Assembly (NCBI GenBank): GCA_964407405.1
Contig: CAYOVH010000001.1
Coordinates: 1 to 64,000, forward strand
Reading direction: 5' to 3'
Origin: JASLCR01 sp964407405
Lineage (GTDB): Bacteria; Patescibacteriota; Saccharimonadia; Saccharimonadales; Saccharimonadaceae
Length of the DNA stretch: 64,000 nt
The notes under the pieces are model-generated. The model was given only the letters and a program-made list of their open reading frames with translations. It was not told the origin of the DNA and made no database searches. Position numbers and translations under genes: made by a program. This document shows positions 16,205 to 24,228 of the stretch, in pieces; position 1 is the first letter of the stretch, and each line of letters begins with the position of its first letter.

Positions 16205-16755
16205 CGCAACCGCTCTGCTTTTCCATTTAGATCAACGCGCAGTAGCTGAGAAGGAGTGCTATCAGCTACCTTGCCCTCATCAACATAAAAATCAATTCTA
16301 TCGGCAAAGTAGGCCATCGCTTCTTTGATATCCATCGCGGGAGAATTACCTTCCAGATTTGCGCTTGGCGCGATTAGCGGAGCAGTTTGGTTGATCAAAG
16401 CGCATAGATCATCGTCAGCTGGCAGACGATACGCAACTGAGTCGTTGCCACGGCGAATCCAAGTCGGTGCATTTCTTGATGGTAGGATCACGCTCACCGG
16501 ACCGGGCCATACCTGTTCGAGTAGTGTCTTTTCCGTGGCGCCAATATCGTCATACGATTGATCGAGCGATGATATGAGAACAATAGGCGACTTTCTCTCG
16601 TCGCGAGATTTCAGGGTGTAGACTCTTTCGACAGCATCCTCGTCATCTGCCCGCGCTACAATACCATAGAGCGTGTCGGTCTTTAATACGCCGACTGCGC
16701 CGCTACGCAACAAATCAATCAAATCCTGCTCTTGCTTATCAGAAAAAATCCGCAT
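16201..16755 (-). CDS. tsaC: L-threonylcarbamoyladenylate synthase (TsaC/YrdC)
   Basis: 184 residues. VLKTDTLYGIVA at about residues 23-34 is the K-x-D-T-x-Y-G signature, followed by KSRDERKSP, YRLPAD and APSANLEG. It makes threonylcarbamoyl-AMP for the t6A37 modification of tRNAs that read ANN codons. No C-terminal Sua5 domain. The start lies 21 bases from the divergent mscS start. Confidence 0.9.
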   Translation of the reverse strand: MRIFSDKQEQDLIDLLRSGAVGVLKTDTLYGIVARADDEDAVERVYTLKSRDERKSPIVLISSLDQSYDDIGATEKTLLEQVWPGPVSVILPSRNAPTWIRRGNDSVAYRLPADDDLCALINQTAPLIAPSANLEGNSPAMDIKEAMAYFADRIDFYVDEGKVADSTPSQLLRVDLNGKAERLR

Positions 16756-16763
16756 ATCAATGT

Positions 16764-16770
16764 TATACTA
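16764..16770. promoter_or_regulatory. overlapping divergent -10 boxes of tsaC and mscS
   Basis: Plus strand: extended box TGTTATACT (hexamer 16764-16769), 7 nt before ATG 16777. Minus strand: TAGTAT (16765-16770), 9 nt before ATG 16755. The two hexamers occupy the same base pairs, so polymerase can use only one at a time. Confidence 0.55.
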
Positions 16771-16776
16771 CCACAT

Positions 16777-17628
16777 ATGGATATCGTGCAGCACTGGATG
16801 AACAATCACTTTTTCAATCTTCTAGGCATTTTTATTGTCGCGTCAGCGGCTTATTTTGTTGGCACACGTGCAGTCAGTATTTTGATCCATCGTATCGTCA
16901 AAGGCGCGCGCCATCGTGAATGGCACAAAAAAGATATCGAAAAGAGACAGAAAACGCTCAGTGGACTTTTCAAAACAATCTGGAAAATTGTTGTTGTTGC
17001 TACTTTTGTCTACGCCGTCTTGCTTGAGCTCTACGGTCCGCAGCTTCACACCACCCTGGCACCACTCTTTGCTAGTGCTGGTATAGTCGGTATCGCTCTG
17101 GGATTTGGTGCACAATCACTTATCAAAGATTTTCTCAGTGGTATCTTCATCATCTCTGAAAATCAATACCGAGTTGGTGACATCATTGACATTGACGGCT
17201 TTATGGGAACGGTTGAAAAGATTGGTGCGCGCAGTACCGTACTCCGCGATACCGACGGCAACGTCCACTACTTCCCAAATGGCATGGTCCAGCACGTTAT
17301 CAATAAGACCATGGGGTACTCTATGGCCCGATTCACGCTACTGGTGCAGCCTTCGACTGATATCGATATGTTGGCCGACATCATCGATGAGACGGGTGAA
17401 GAGCTCGCCCGCGAAAGTGAATGGAAGCACAAGATCATCAAAGCACCAGCCTTTGTCAGTCTAGGTGACATTACTGGAAACTCCACCGAGGTAATCGTCA
17501 CTGGCAAGACTCAACCATCAGATCAGTGGGCCGTCGCAGCTGAAATGCGTCGCCGACTTCACCTTGTATTTGAAAAAAACGATATTCAGCTGGCCGCAAC
17601 ACCGTCTTCTGCGAGATCGAAAAAATAA
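16777..17628 (+). CDS. MscS-family mechanosensitive channel
   Basis: 283 residues from the leaderless ATG. Two or three membrane helices (about residues 8-30, 68-88, 95-115); the pore-lining helix and beta domain are seen as GIVGIALGFGAQSLIKDFLSG, then FIISENQYRVGDIIDIDGFMGTVEKIG and the NVHYFPNG loop. The C-terminal alpha/beta domain ends in a Lys-rich tail. It releases solutes on hypo-osmotic shock. Full length for a small MscS. Confidence 0.92.
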   Translation: MDIVQHWMNNHFFNLLGIFIVASAAYFVGTRAVSILIHRIVKGARHREWHKKDIEKRQKTLSGLFKTIWKIVVVATFVYAVLLELYGPQLHTTLAPLFASAGIVGIALGFGAQSLIKDFLSGIFIISENQYRVGDIIDIDGFMGTVEKIGARSTVLRDTDGNVHYFPNGMVQHVINKTMGYSMARFTLLVQPSTDIDMLADIIDETGEELARESEWKHKIIKAPAFVSLGDITGNSTEVIVTGKTQPSDQWAVAAEMRRRLHLVFEKNDIQLAATPSSARSKK

Positions 17629-17643
17629 CTACAAGCTACCCAG

Positions 17644-18039
17644 CTAATTTTCAAGAGTCGTGCTGGTATTGGCTGCTTTTTCGTCGATTTGCAGCGAAAC
17701 CGGACTTAGTGGATCCCCGTCAAATGCTTTTACGCTATTGATGCGCTTTGCTTCTTTGTCGTACATGTCAGCAAACTGCGACAATGATTCCTTATCAAGC
17801 GTACCATCGGGAGAAAAACTCTCAATCTTCTGGTTGTCCGTACTTACCTGCTCGCGCACTTTCGCAAGACCTGGACGACTGAGATCAAGCTGCTCCGCAC
17901 CGCTACTCACATATAATGCCATTGATGCAGCTACCATGAGCAGTGCTATCACTGCACTTGCAATAATAAAGGTCGCTAAGCGATGATTTTTTTCTGCATG
18001 TACCGGCACTACCACATTGTCAACAGGCTGATTATCCAT
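17644..18039 (-). CDS. membrane-anchored extracytoplasmic protein, unknown
   Basis: 131 residues with a cytoplasmic start, one helix at about residues 22-44 (TFIIASAVIALLMVAASMAL) and an acidic extracytoplasmic tail. It overlaps the upstream gene by 8 bases and is the last gene of the set starting at 20744. Family not recognised. Confidence 0.65.
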   Translation of the reverse strand: MDNQPVDNVVVPVHAEKNHRLATFIIASAVIALLMVAASMALYVSSGAEQLDLSRPGLAKVREQVSTDNQKIESFSPDGTLDKESLSQFADMYDKEAKRINSVKAFDGDPLSPVSLQIDEKAANTSTTLEN

Positions 18040-18574
18040 TACTCTTCCCTGCTAGCTGCTTGCTAAAAATTGAGAATTGGGACCGATAATCATTCATGAG
18101 TTTTACCATGGCCTGATCTGCCTGATAAAATATCTTGCGTTGCACACGGGCTTCAGCAACAGCATCATAAAACTGCGATGGCTGACGAGTACAGTCTATA
18201 TTGATAGCGTTAGACATTGCGTTCGCATACGACCGATAAGCATTGTAGTATTCCTTGTCGGCACTATTAAATTCAGCCGTTATAGCAATAAGGTTGGTGC
18301 CGTCAAGCTGATTTGAGGCAATTCGTTGATTCAAAGGCACCATTAGCCGACTGGCAATTGCCTGATAAATATAATCACGATTGATACGTAGCGAAAGATC
18401 GCTGTTTTGAATGCGCGTTAGCGTAACTTTAATATCTGTGCAGTTGTTACGGATCAATGTCAGCTGCTTGTCCGTCACTACATCAGTACCACGCGCCGAT
18501 TGCATATGCACGATGCTGAAAAAACCACCAAGGATAAGAGCAGTAACGGGGAAAATAAACAGCTTTCGCGACAT
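18032..18574 (-). CDS. exported helical protein, unknown
   Basis: 180 residues with an uncleaved or cleaved N-terminal signal (LFIFPVTALILGGFFSIVHM) and a helical extracytoplasmic domain with Cys in NNCTDIK and IDCTRQP that could pair. It probably acts with the small membrane protein encoded directly downstream (8-base overlap). Ribosome site AAGGAT directly before the start region. Family not recognised. Confidence 0.65.
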   Translation of the reverse strand: MSRKLFIFPVTALILGGFFSIVHMQSARGTDVVTDKQLTLIRNNCTDIKVTLTRIQNSDLSLRINRDYIYQAIASRLMVPLNQRIASNQLDGTNLIAITAEFNSADKEYYNAYRSYANAMSNAINIDCTRQPSQFYDAVAEARVQRKIFYQADQAMVKLMNDYRSQFSIFSKQLAGKSNG

Positions 18575-18586
18575 ATCCTTATTGTC

Positions 18587-19390
18587 TCAATTCCGGTGCT
18601 GTTTAGTCAAATGAATCCTCGAATCGCTCTCGCTGATCAATCCGTCGCGTATGAGCCCTTGGAGGGCCAGATGAAATCTGGGATCGTCACTGTCGATACC
18701 CAACAGTGTATCATCCTGCGCCAACCTGCGTAAAATCTCTCCGCGCATTTCACGTAGGCTACCCTTTAGCTTTGATTGTTTTTTGTAGTGTCTGCTGGCA
18801 GAAATATTTCGTACGCCATTTGCTTTTAGCTGAGCACCGTAGTCCATCAAGCTTTGATAAAACCGTCGCGGATTGTCGCGATGAATAGTTGCTTCTACAA
18901 GCTCAATGATTTCTCTATCGTCAACATCAAATCGATCATTGAAAAAATGATGAATGTACACCGTACGGATATTCGTCTCGACAAAAATACTCGGCTGGTT
19001 GAAGCTGTACGCCAATATAGCCCCAGCAGTATTTTTACCCACACCCGGTAGTTGCACAAGATTCTTCATATCGCTGGGAAACTTTCCACCAAACTCATTG
19101 ACAATCATCTTGGCTGCGTCGTGCAAATACTTTGCCCGGCGATTGTAGCCAAGTCCTTGCCATAGCTTCAACACATCCGCGAGACTTGCTGCAGCCAGGC
19201 TTTTTTCGTCGGGAAACTTCGCGATAAATGCCCTGAACTTCGGAATCACCCGCGTCACTTGCGTCTGCTGAAGCATCAACTCACTCACGAGCACATAGTA
19301 GCCCCGAGTATCCTCGCGCCATGGCATATCACGATAGAGCTCTTCGCCTTTTTGGCGAAGCAGAGATACAAAGCTACCCGTCTCACTCAT
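18587..19390 (-). CDS. mutY: MutY-like HhH-GPD DNA glycosylase without iron-sulfur cluster
   Basis: 267 residues from the ATG at 19390, which overlaps the upstream stop by 8 bases. SELMLQQTQV carries the catalytic Glu, WQGLGYNRRAKYL is the MutY/EndoIII core, and LPGVGKNTAGAI is the helix-hairpin-helix. The catalytic Asp position reads VETNIRTV, so Asp is replaced by Glu. After NGVRNISASRHYKK the four-Cys FeS loop of MutY is missing, and so is the C-terminal Nudix-like 8-oxoG domain. A short winged-helix-like end (ALQGLIRDGLI) is present. It may remove A opposite 8-oxoG or another mispaired base; the specificity is uncertain. Confidence 0.82.
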   Translation of the reverse strand: MSETGSFVSLLRQKGEELYRDMPWREDTRGYYVLVSELMLQQTQVTRVIPKFRAFIAKFPDEKSLAAASLADVLKLWQGLGYNRRAKYLHDAAKMIVNEFGGKFPSDMKNLVQLPGVGKNTAGAILAYSFNQPSIFVETNIRTVYIHHFFNDRFDVDDREIIELVEATIHRDNPRRFYQSLMDYGAQLKANGVRNISASRHYKKQSKLKGSLREMRGEILRRLAQDDTLLGIDSDDPRFHLALQGLIRDGLISESDSRIHLTKQHRN

Positions 19391-20744
19391 TCGGATGTAT
19401 ATCGCCATCCTCAGTCGGTGTTGCCCACGATCCGCCAATCTTCACGCGCTTTACGCTGTCACCGGAAATATCAAATTGCACCGTTTCTCCCGGCAGATCA
19501 TAGCCATTTGCTTGAATATAACGGAAGGTATGAGATTCCCCTTCTACTTTTTCAAGCTGATCAACTTGCTGCAGTGGATACCAGGAGTTGGGCCAAATTT
19601 GCCTTAGACCATTTGGGTTGGCATAAAATTCTGTCACACCCCAGACCTCGTCAAATCTTCCTTCGTAACGCAGCGATTCCTTGTCCGGTTCGGTATCACC
19701 AAATTCATCAATAAGTCCATAGATCGCTTCGGTTATTATCTTGGTTGGACCATCCCAAGCATTGGTAAGAACAATCACGCATGTAGTATCATCGACGTCA
19801 ATCATAGATTTTGTAATAAATCCAGGGAACCCGCCCCCATGTCCAATCGTTCTACGACTACCGAGCGTATACCTCGAAAAGCCAAGACCATACGCTTCAT
19901 TCATCTCTTTTTCTATGTTCCACGCCAGTCGCTGCATCTCCCGTTTCGATGCATCACTTAGTAATTTTCCCGAGCCGACCAGTTGTGCCTGCCAGTACTT
20001 TGCGAGATCGTTCGCGGTCGAGCAAAATCCAGTCGCCGCGGCCATCGCGTTTGTCGACATATGCCCAAAAGGATGCCTCTTGTGACCAACCCCGACACGG
20101 CTATAGCCGGTTGCAAGCCCAATATCCTGATCAGCAACATATTCAGGATAAACCTTGTTGAGCCTCAGTGGCTCAATGATATACTCTTTTGCTACCTCAC
20201 TGTATGATTTGCCCGTCACTTGCTCGATGACCAGCCCCAGCAGTGAATAGCCATAATTTGAATATTTTAGTCGTGTATTTGGCTCAACGATAAGCGGAGA
20301 CGCAAGCAGAGCCGCCTTTAACTCGTCATGCTCAGGAAATGGCCTTCTGACTTTCCAGTATTCGGAGTCGTCGCCATCGCGAATGACACCGGCGCTATGT
20401 GATAATAGTTGGCGAATTGTCACCTCTTTCCAGCGACTGTCTGTGTGGTCACCCAGCCAAGATAAATGATCTGCCACAGGATCATCAATCCTGAGCTTTC
20501 CCTGTTCCTGCAACTGCATAATCAAGGTAGCAGTAAACGTCTTGGAATGCGAGGCGATGCGAAATACATGATCTGTACGCATCGCTTCTTTTTTCTCCAA
20601 ATCAGCATACCCGTAGGCTTTGTCGAGCAAAATTTGGTCGTCTTTGGCTATCACCACTACAAAGCCTGGGGTATCATCCCACTTTGAGCGTAGCTCTAGC
20701 CATGAATCAATAAAATCAAGGGTATGTTTTGGAATTGTCTTCAT
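19383..20744 (-). CDS. serine hydrolase of the beta-lactamase/CubicO family
   Basis: 453 residues. Catalytic SxxK reads SHSK (about residue 66), followed by YSNYGYSLLG (YxN) and HGGGFPG (HxG in place of KTG). No signal peptide is visible, so it may act in the cytoplasm, and a C-terminal beta domain of about 100 residues follows. Substrates in this family range from D-Ala peptides to esters. It heads a four-gene run with mutY and two exported proteins. Its start sits 6 nt after a -10 box (TATAAT, 20751-20756), so it is leaderless. Confidence 0.88.
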   Translation of the reverse strand: MKTIPKHTLDFIDSWLELRSKWDDTPGFVVVIAKDDQILLDKAYGYADLEKKEAMRTDHVFRIASHSKTFTATLIMQLQEQGKLRIDDPVADHLSWLGDHTDSRWKEVTIRQLLSHSAGVIRDGDDSEYWKVRRPFPEHDELKAALLASPLIVEPNTRLKYSNYGYSLLGLVIEQVTGKSYSEVAKEYIIEPLRLNKVYPEYVADQDIGLATGYSRVGVGHKRHPFGHMSTNAMAAATGFCSTANDLAKYWQAQLVGSGKLLSDASKREMQRLAWNIEKEMNEAYGLGFSRYTLGSRRTIGHGGGFPGFITKSMIDVDDTTCVIVLTNAWDGPTKIITEAIYGLIDEFGDTEPDKESLRYEGRFDEVWGVTEFYANPNGLRQIWPNSWYPLQQVDQLEKVEGESHTFRYIQANGYDLPGETVQFDISGDSVKRVKIGGSWATPTEDGDIHPNE

Positions 20745-20750
20745 AAGGGT

Positions 20751-20769
20751 ATTATATCAGGCGTATAAT
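20751..20769. promoter_or_regulatory. back-to-back -10 boxes of the serine hydrolase and msrA
   Basis: Minus TATAAT (20751-20756) is 6 nt before ATG 20744 and plus TATAAT (20764-20769) is 6 nt before ATG 20776. The boxes are 7 bp apart, and the whole intergenic space is 31 bp. Confidence 0.6.
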
Positions 20770-20775
20770 AAGTAT

Positions 20776-21303
20776 ATGACGACTTACGTACTTGCTGGAG
20801 GATGTTTTTGGTGCTTAGACGCCGTATTCCGGCGACTCAAAGGGGTCGAGAGTTCTATCTGCGGCTACGCGGGTGGATCGGCCAAAGATGCAAACTACTA
20901 CACAGTAGCGACGGGTAAAACCGATCATGCCGAAAGTGTGCAAATCGCCTTTGACGAAACTACTATCCCAAAAGAGACCATTCTCGACATTTTCTTCCTC
21001 ATCCACGACCCGACAACGAAAGATCGACAGGGCAACGACGTTGGCCCGCAATACCGCAGCGCTATGTTTTATGAAAATGAGGAACAAAAAGCAGAGTTTG
21101 AGGCAGCTATCGAGCGTGCAAAGATTCATTGGGATAATCCGATTGTTACCGAGCTTTCTCCGCTCGAAAAATTCTACCAGGCCGAGCCGGAACATCAGGA
21201 TTACTTCACAAATAACCCAGCTAATCCATATTGTTCAGTCGTGATTGATCCAAAGATTGTGAAAGCCCGTCAAGCGTATGCCGCATGGTTTAACGAGAAG
21301 TAA
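20776..21303 (+). CDS. msrA: peptide-methionine (S)-S-oxide reductase
   Basis: 175 residues starting MTTYVLAGGCFWC. GCFWC at residues 9-13 carries the catalytic Cys10, and GYAGG, HAESVQ and GPQYRS are the conserved substrate-binding segments. It repairs methionine S-sulfoxide in proteins. The C-terminus has a further Cys (NPYCSVV) that could serve as resolving Cys. Leaderless start; a longer upstream frame is an artefact of the neighbour. Confidence 0.95.
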   Translation: MTTYVLAGGCFWCLDAVFRRLKGVESSICGYAGGSAKDANYYTVATGKTDHAESVQIAFDETTIPKETILDIFFLIHDPTTKDRQGNDVGPQYRSAMFYENEEQKAEFEAAIERAKIHWDNPIVTELSPLEKFYQAEPEHQDYFTNNPANPYCSVVIDPKIVKARQAYAAWFNEK

Positions 21304-21305
21304 TA

Positions 21306-22073
21306 TCAATCGTGTAACCACACATCACGCCATAAGTCCTCAGTTACTTGCTCGCTAGCCTCACTTAGCTGAACAGTTGACGCGTCAAGGTGTTCTAAAA
21401 ACTCTATATCTTCTTTAAGCTTCGTTGAATAGTCTTGTATACCCGCAGCGACAACCGCCCGCTTGCCAATATGCCATGATGCGAGACCATCATCGTGCAC
21501 TTCTAATCGTTGTGGCTTAATATCACCAATATTCCTTGAAAATCGTGCAACGGGTATGTAGCTTGGTGTAGGTTCTGGCGAAGACGATAATGTCCTTGTA
21601 CTTAATATCGGAAGCGAGATGCCACCTGTGTAAACATCACTATGCTCATCTCTATGCATTGTAAAGCGAAGTGAAATATGGGCTAGCGGTGCTTGCAAAC
21701 GCGCGATTCTCCCGGGTACCATTGCAAATTCAGGTGCAAACTTGGCGTAAGCATCACGATCATACATCATGATCTGATCTGATATTCCTGAGGTACTTTT
21801 TTCAATTTCATCATACATTTCAGCATCTTCGTTTTTCTCATCATCTCGTAGCTCTGCGTAGGCACCAGTGCGTTTGTTGCGACTACGATAGCCGACAAGT
21901 CCATGCATAGCGAAGGCGAACTCATCTAAACGAGGGGTCATATTACCATCCTCAATGATTAACTCTGCCATTTCATTCATTGCTCCAAGCTGCGCATCTT
22001 CGAATGATTTACGAGCAGATGCCATGGTTTTCACTAGGCTGTCGTACGATTGTACTGTAGATTTTCTTTTCAT
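21306..22073 (-). CDS. hypothetical protein, 255 aa
   Basis: Soluble, with a helical N-terminal third (SYDSLVKTMASARKSFEDAQ) and a beta-rich remainder. No membrane helix or known motif. AAGGAG lies 7 nt before the start. It converges on msrA with 2 bases between the stops. Function unknown. Confidence 0.6.
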   Translation of the reverse strand: MKRKSTVQSYDSLVKTMASARKSFEDAQLGAMNEMAELIIEDGNMTPRLDEFAFAMHGLVGYRSRNKRTGAYAELRDDEKNEDAEMYDEIEKSTSGISDQIMMYDRDAYAKFAPEFAMVPGRIARLQAPLAHISLRFTMHRDEHSDVYTGGISLPILSTRTLSSSPEPTPSYIPVARFSRNIGDIKPQRLEVHDDGLASWHIGKRAVVAAGIQDYSTKLKEDIEFLEHLDASTVQLSEASEQVTEDLWRDVWLHD

Positions 22074-22141
22074 TACTCATCTCCTTGGAAAGTATTATCC
22101 TCCGCACTATTTGTCTGCGCAAGCATAAGCTTGTACCCTGG

Positions 22142-22147
22142 TATAAT
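22142..22147 (+). promoter_or_regulatory. extended -10 box, leaderless start
   Basis: TGGTATAAT with 6 nt between the hexamer and ATG 22154. Confidence 0.65.
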
Positions 22148-22153
22148 TAAAGT

Positions 22154-22792
22154 ATGAAGTTAACAAAATATGAACACGCATGTTTTACCATTGAAGAAGA
22201 TAATAAACTACTCGTTGTGGATCCTGGCGTTTGGACAACAGATTTAGGAGCTCTTGAAAATGTCGTCGCTATCGTCATCACCCATGAGCACGCTGACCAT
22301 TTCGATCCAAGCGCACTTGATGCAATCATTTCTCGTAGCCCCGATGCTGTCGTGTACGCGCACGAAAGCATTACAAACCAACTCAACACCGCCTTTATGG
22401 CAACGCCTGTCTCAGCAGGAGACGTTATCGAAGCTGTGCCATTTACGCTTGATTTCTTTGGTGGCAAACATGCCGTTATCCATTCCTCAATTCCTGTTAT
22501 TGCCAACCTTGGCGTCATGATAAATGACAGCGTCTATTATCCTGGAGACTCATTTACTAAACCAAATAAGCCAGTGAAAGCCTTGGCTCTACCGGTAACC
22601 GCACCATGGATGAAAATTGCCGAAGCTATGGATTATGTAAGCGATGTAAAGCCAGAGCTAGCTTTCCCTACTCACGATGCGGTGGCTTCGGAGCTTGGCA
22701 AGCAATTGCCTGATCGAATGATTCCAGCCTTTATGGAAAGCTATGGTGGGACCTACCAACGACTGACCGCTCCTATTGAAATCGATGGATAG
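22154..22792 (+). CDS. metallo-beta-lactamase-fold hydrolase (UlaG/YycJ-like)
   Basis: 212 residues. It starts KLTKYEHACFTIE and then VVDPG. THEHADHFD at about residues 43-51 is the HxHxDH zinc motif; YYPGDSF and FPTHDAV supply further ligands. This is the L-ascorbate-6-phosphate lactonase-like (UlaG) branch, with N-terminal strands that place a small-molecule substrate. The substrate is unknown. The end overlaps the glycosylase start by 8 bases. Confidence 0.85.
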   Translation: MKLTKYEHACFTIEEDNKLLVVDPGVWTTDLGALENVVAIVITHEHADHFDPSALDAIISRSPDAVVYAHESITNQLNTAFMATPVSAGDVIEAVPFTLDFFGGKHAVIHSSIPVIANLGVMINDSVYYPGDSFTKPNKPVKALALPVTAPWMKIAEAMDYVSDVKPELAFPTHDAVASELGKQLPDRMIPAFMESYGGTYQRLTAPIEIDG

Positions 22793-23393
22793 TGCTCTCG
22801 AACACCTTAAAATAAATGATCCAATGCTAGTGAAGCTTATCGAACAATACCCCGCCCCGACGTTCGAGAAACACACCAACTACTATCACGAGCTGGTCGA
22901 TAGTATCATCTCGCAGCAACTCAGCGTCAAAGCTGCGCGGACGATCGAAGGACGATTTAAAGATTTGTTTGGCGGTGAGTTTCCCAGCCCGGAGCAAATT
23001 TTAGAAAAAGACATTGAGACACTTCGCAGCGTCGGACTGAGCCGACCAAAGGCTGGCTACATCCAAGACTTAGCACAGAAAATCATTGACGGTACAGTCG
23101 TGTTTGACACGCTCGACACGCTGCCGGATGAAGCGATCATCGATGAACTCATAAAAGTAAAAGGTATCGGTGCCTGGACCGTGCATATGTTTTTGATGTT
23201 TTGTATGGGGCGACCCGATGTACTGCCAATCGGTGATCTTGGTATCCGAAATGGCGTCGGCAAGCTCTACGGCTTTGGCCGCACCGCTACGCCAGAAGAA
23301 GTCGAAATGATTGCCGCAAAAAACCACTGGCAACCATACCGGTCAATCGCCAGTTGGTATATTTGGCAGAGTCTTGATAACACGCCGAAGTAG
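22785..23393 (+). CDS. AlkA-like DNA-3-methyladenine glycosylase
   Basis: 202 residues from ATG 22785, inside the end of the previous gene. SIISQQLSVKAARTI, then VGLSRPKAGYIQDLA, then the helix-hairpin-helix KVKGIGAWTVHMFLMF and the catalytic Asp in PIGDLGIRNGV. It excises alkylated purines, starting base-excision repair. It lacks the N-terminal TATA-box-like domain of E. coli AlkA, so it resembles the shorter Mag-type enzymes. No FeS cysteines, as expected. Confidence 0.9.
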   Translation: MDSALEHLKINDPMLVKLIEQYPAPTFEKHTNYYHELVDSIISQQLSVKAARTIEGRFKDLFGGEFPSPEQILEKDIETLRSVGLSRPKAGYIQDLAQKIIDGTVVFDTLDTLPDEAIIDELIKVKGIGAWTVHMFLMFCMGRPDVLPIGDLGIRNGVGKLYGFGRTATPEEVEMIAAKNHWQPYRSIASWYIWQSLDNTPK

Positions 23394-23406
23394 GTTACCT
23401 AATCAA

Positions 23407-23448
23407 AAATAAAGCCGGCCCCTTGATAAGGGGCCAGTCGTTTATTTC
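23407..23448. terminator. bidirectional terminator
   Basis: GGCCCCTT (23417-23424) and AAGGGGCC (23428-23435) with a 3-nt loop, flanked by AAATAAA and TTTATTT. It serves the glycosylase gene and the convergent YtxH-like gene. Confidence 0.85.
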
Positions 23449-23457
23449 CAGAGCCTG

Positions 23458-23835
23458 CTACTTCATGCTGCGCTTGACATCTTTGCGAACATCGTCGGCT
23501 GCTGTCTTGGCATCCGCAGTCACGCGACCAGCGCGCTCCCTAGCTTCAGCACCAAGCTTTTTTGCTTCGGCTTCGACAACTTTTCCAGAATCTTTGACAC
23601 TACTCGCCATACCGCGTGCTTCTTTTTCAGCTTTCTTGGCCGCAGTGCTTGCCTTGGACTTGCTGCGATCTGCAACGCCCTTGGCCTGGTCAAACTTTTC
23701 TCCAGCTTTTGCCTTGACATCATCCGCTTTCGCTTTGATATCCTGACGGGTTTCTTTGCCTGACTTTGGCGCAACTAGCACCCCAGCGACAAATCCAGCG
23801 GCAGCAGCTAATGCAACTTTGATAACTTTACTCAT
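23458..23835 (-). CDS. YtxH-like general stress protein
   Basis: 125 residues: one membrane segment (VALAAAAGFVAGVLVAPKSG) with the YtxH motif of small residues ending APKSGKETR, then a long Ala/Lys/Glu-rich amphipathic helix of apolipophorin/LEA type. In Bacillus such proteins are stress-induced. Strong site AAAGGAGGG before the start. Lies downstream of the 72-aa membrane protein with a 17-base gap, so the two are one unit. Confidence 0.8.
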   Translation of the reverse strand: MSKVIKVALAAAAGFVAGVLVAPKSGKETRQDIKAKADDVKAKAGEKFDQAKGVADRSKSKASTAAKKAEKEARGMASSVKDSGKVVEAEAKKLGAEARERAGRVTADAKTAADDVRKDVKRSMK

Positions 23836-23852
23836 GATTTCCCTCCTTTGAT

Positions 23853-24071
23853 TTACTTTCGAAAATGATTGAACGCTTTGACGGCTTCTGAAAATACTTT
23901 TACCGGACTCAGCCAGTCAGTAGCCGAAGCAAGATTGCCTGTGATCTGATCGACGCTTTTTGCAATCCGATTTACTTTTACAATTACCAGTGTAGCAGCA
24001 ACGAGCAATGCCACAATCACTATCGACAACAAGATGACGGCAATACTTAGAAGAATGACAAGTGTTTCCAT
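23853..24071 (-). CDS. small DUF948-like membrane protein
   Basis: 72 residues with an N-terminal hydrophobic helix (residues 3-30) and a polar tail with VNRIAKSVDQITGNLASA, which looks like DUF948/YtxG proteins encoded next to ytxH in Firmicutes. AAAGGA lies 6 nt before the ATG. The pairing with the YtxH-like gene supports the call. Confidence 0.7.
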   Translation of the reverse strand: METLVILLSIAVILLSIVIVALLVAATLVIVKVNRIAKSVDQITGNLASATDWLSPVKVFSEAVKAFNHFRK

Positions 24072-24228
24072 GCTATATCCTTTCTACCTATATGTTGATT
24101 AAGGTCACTATATATACATTAGCATTATTTTTGATAAAAATCAAGACCCTTAACCTACAGCCTGCTAGGTACCGGCATTTTCTCGGTAATATTTTGGCGA
24201 GACATTGCCTGGCCTTTGGCTTCCTGCT

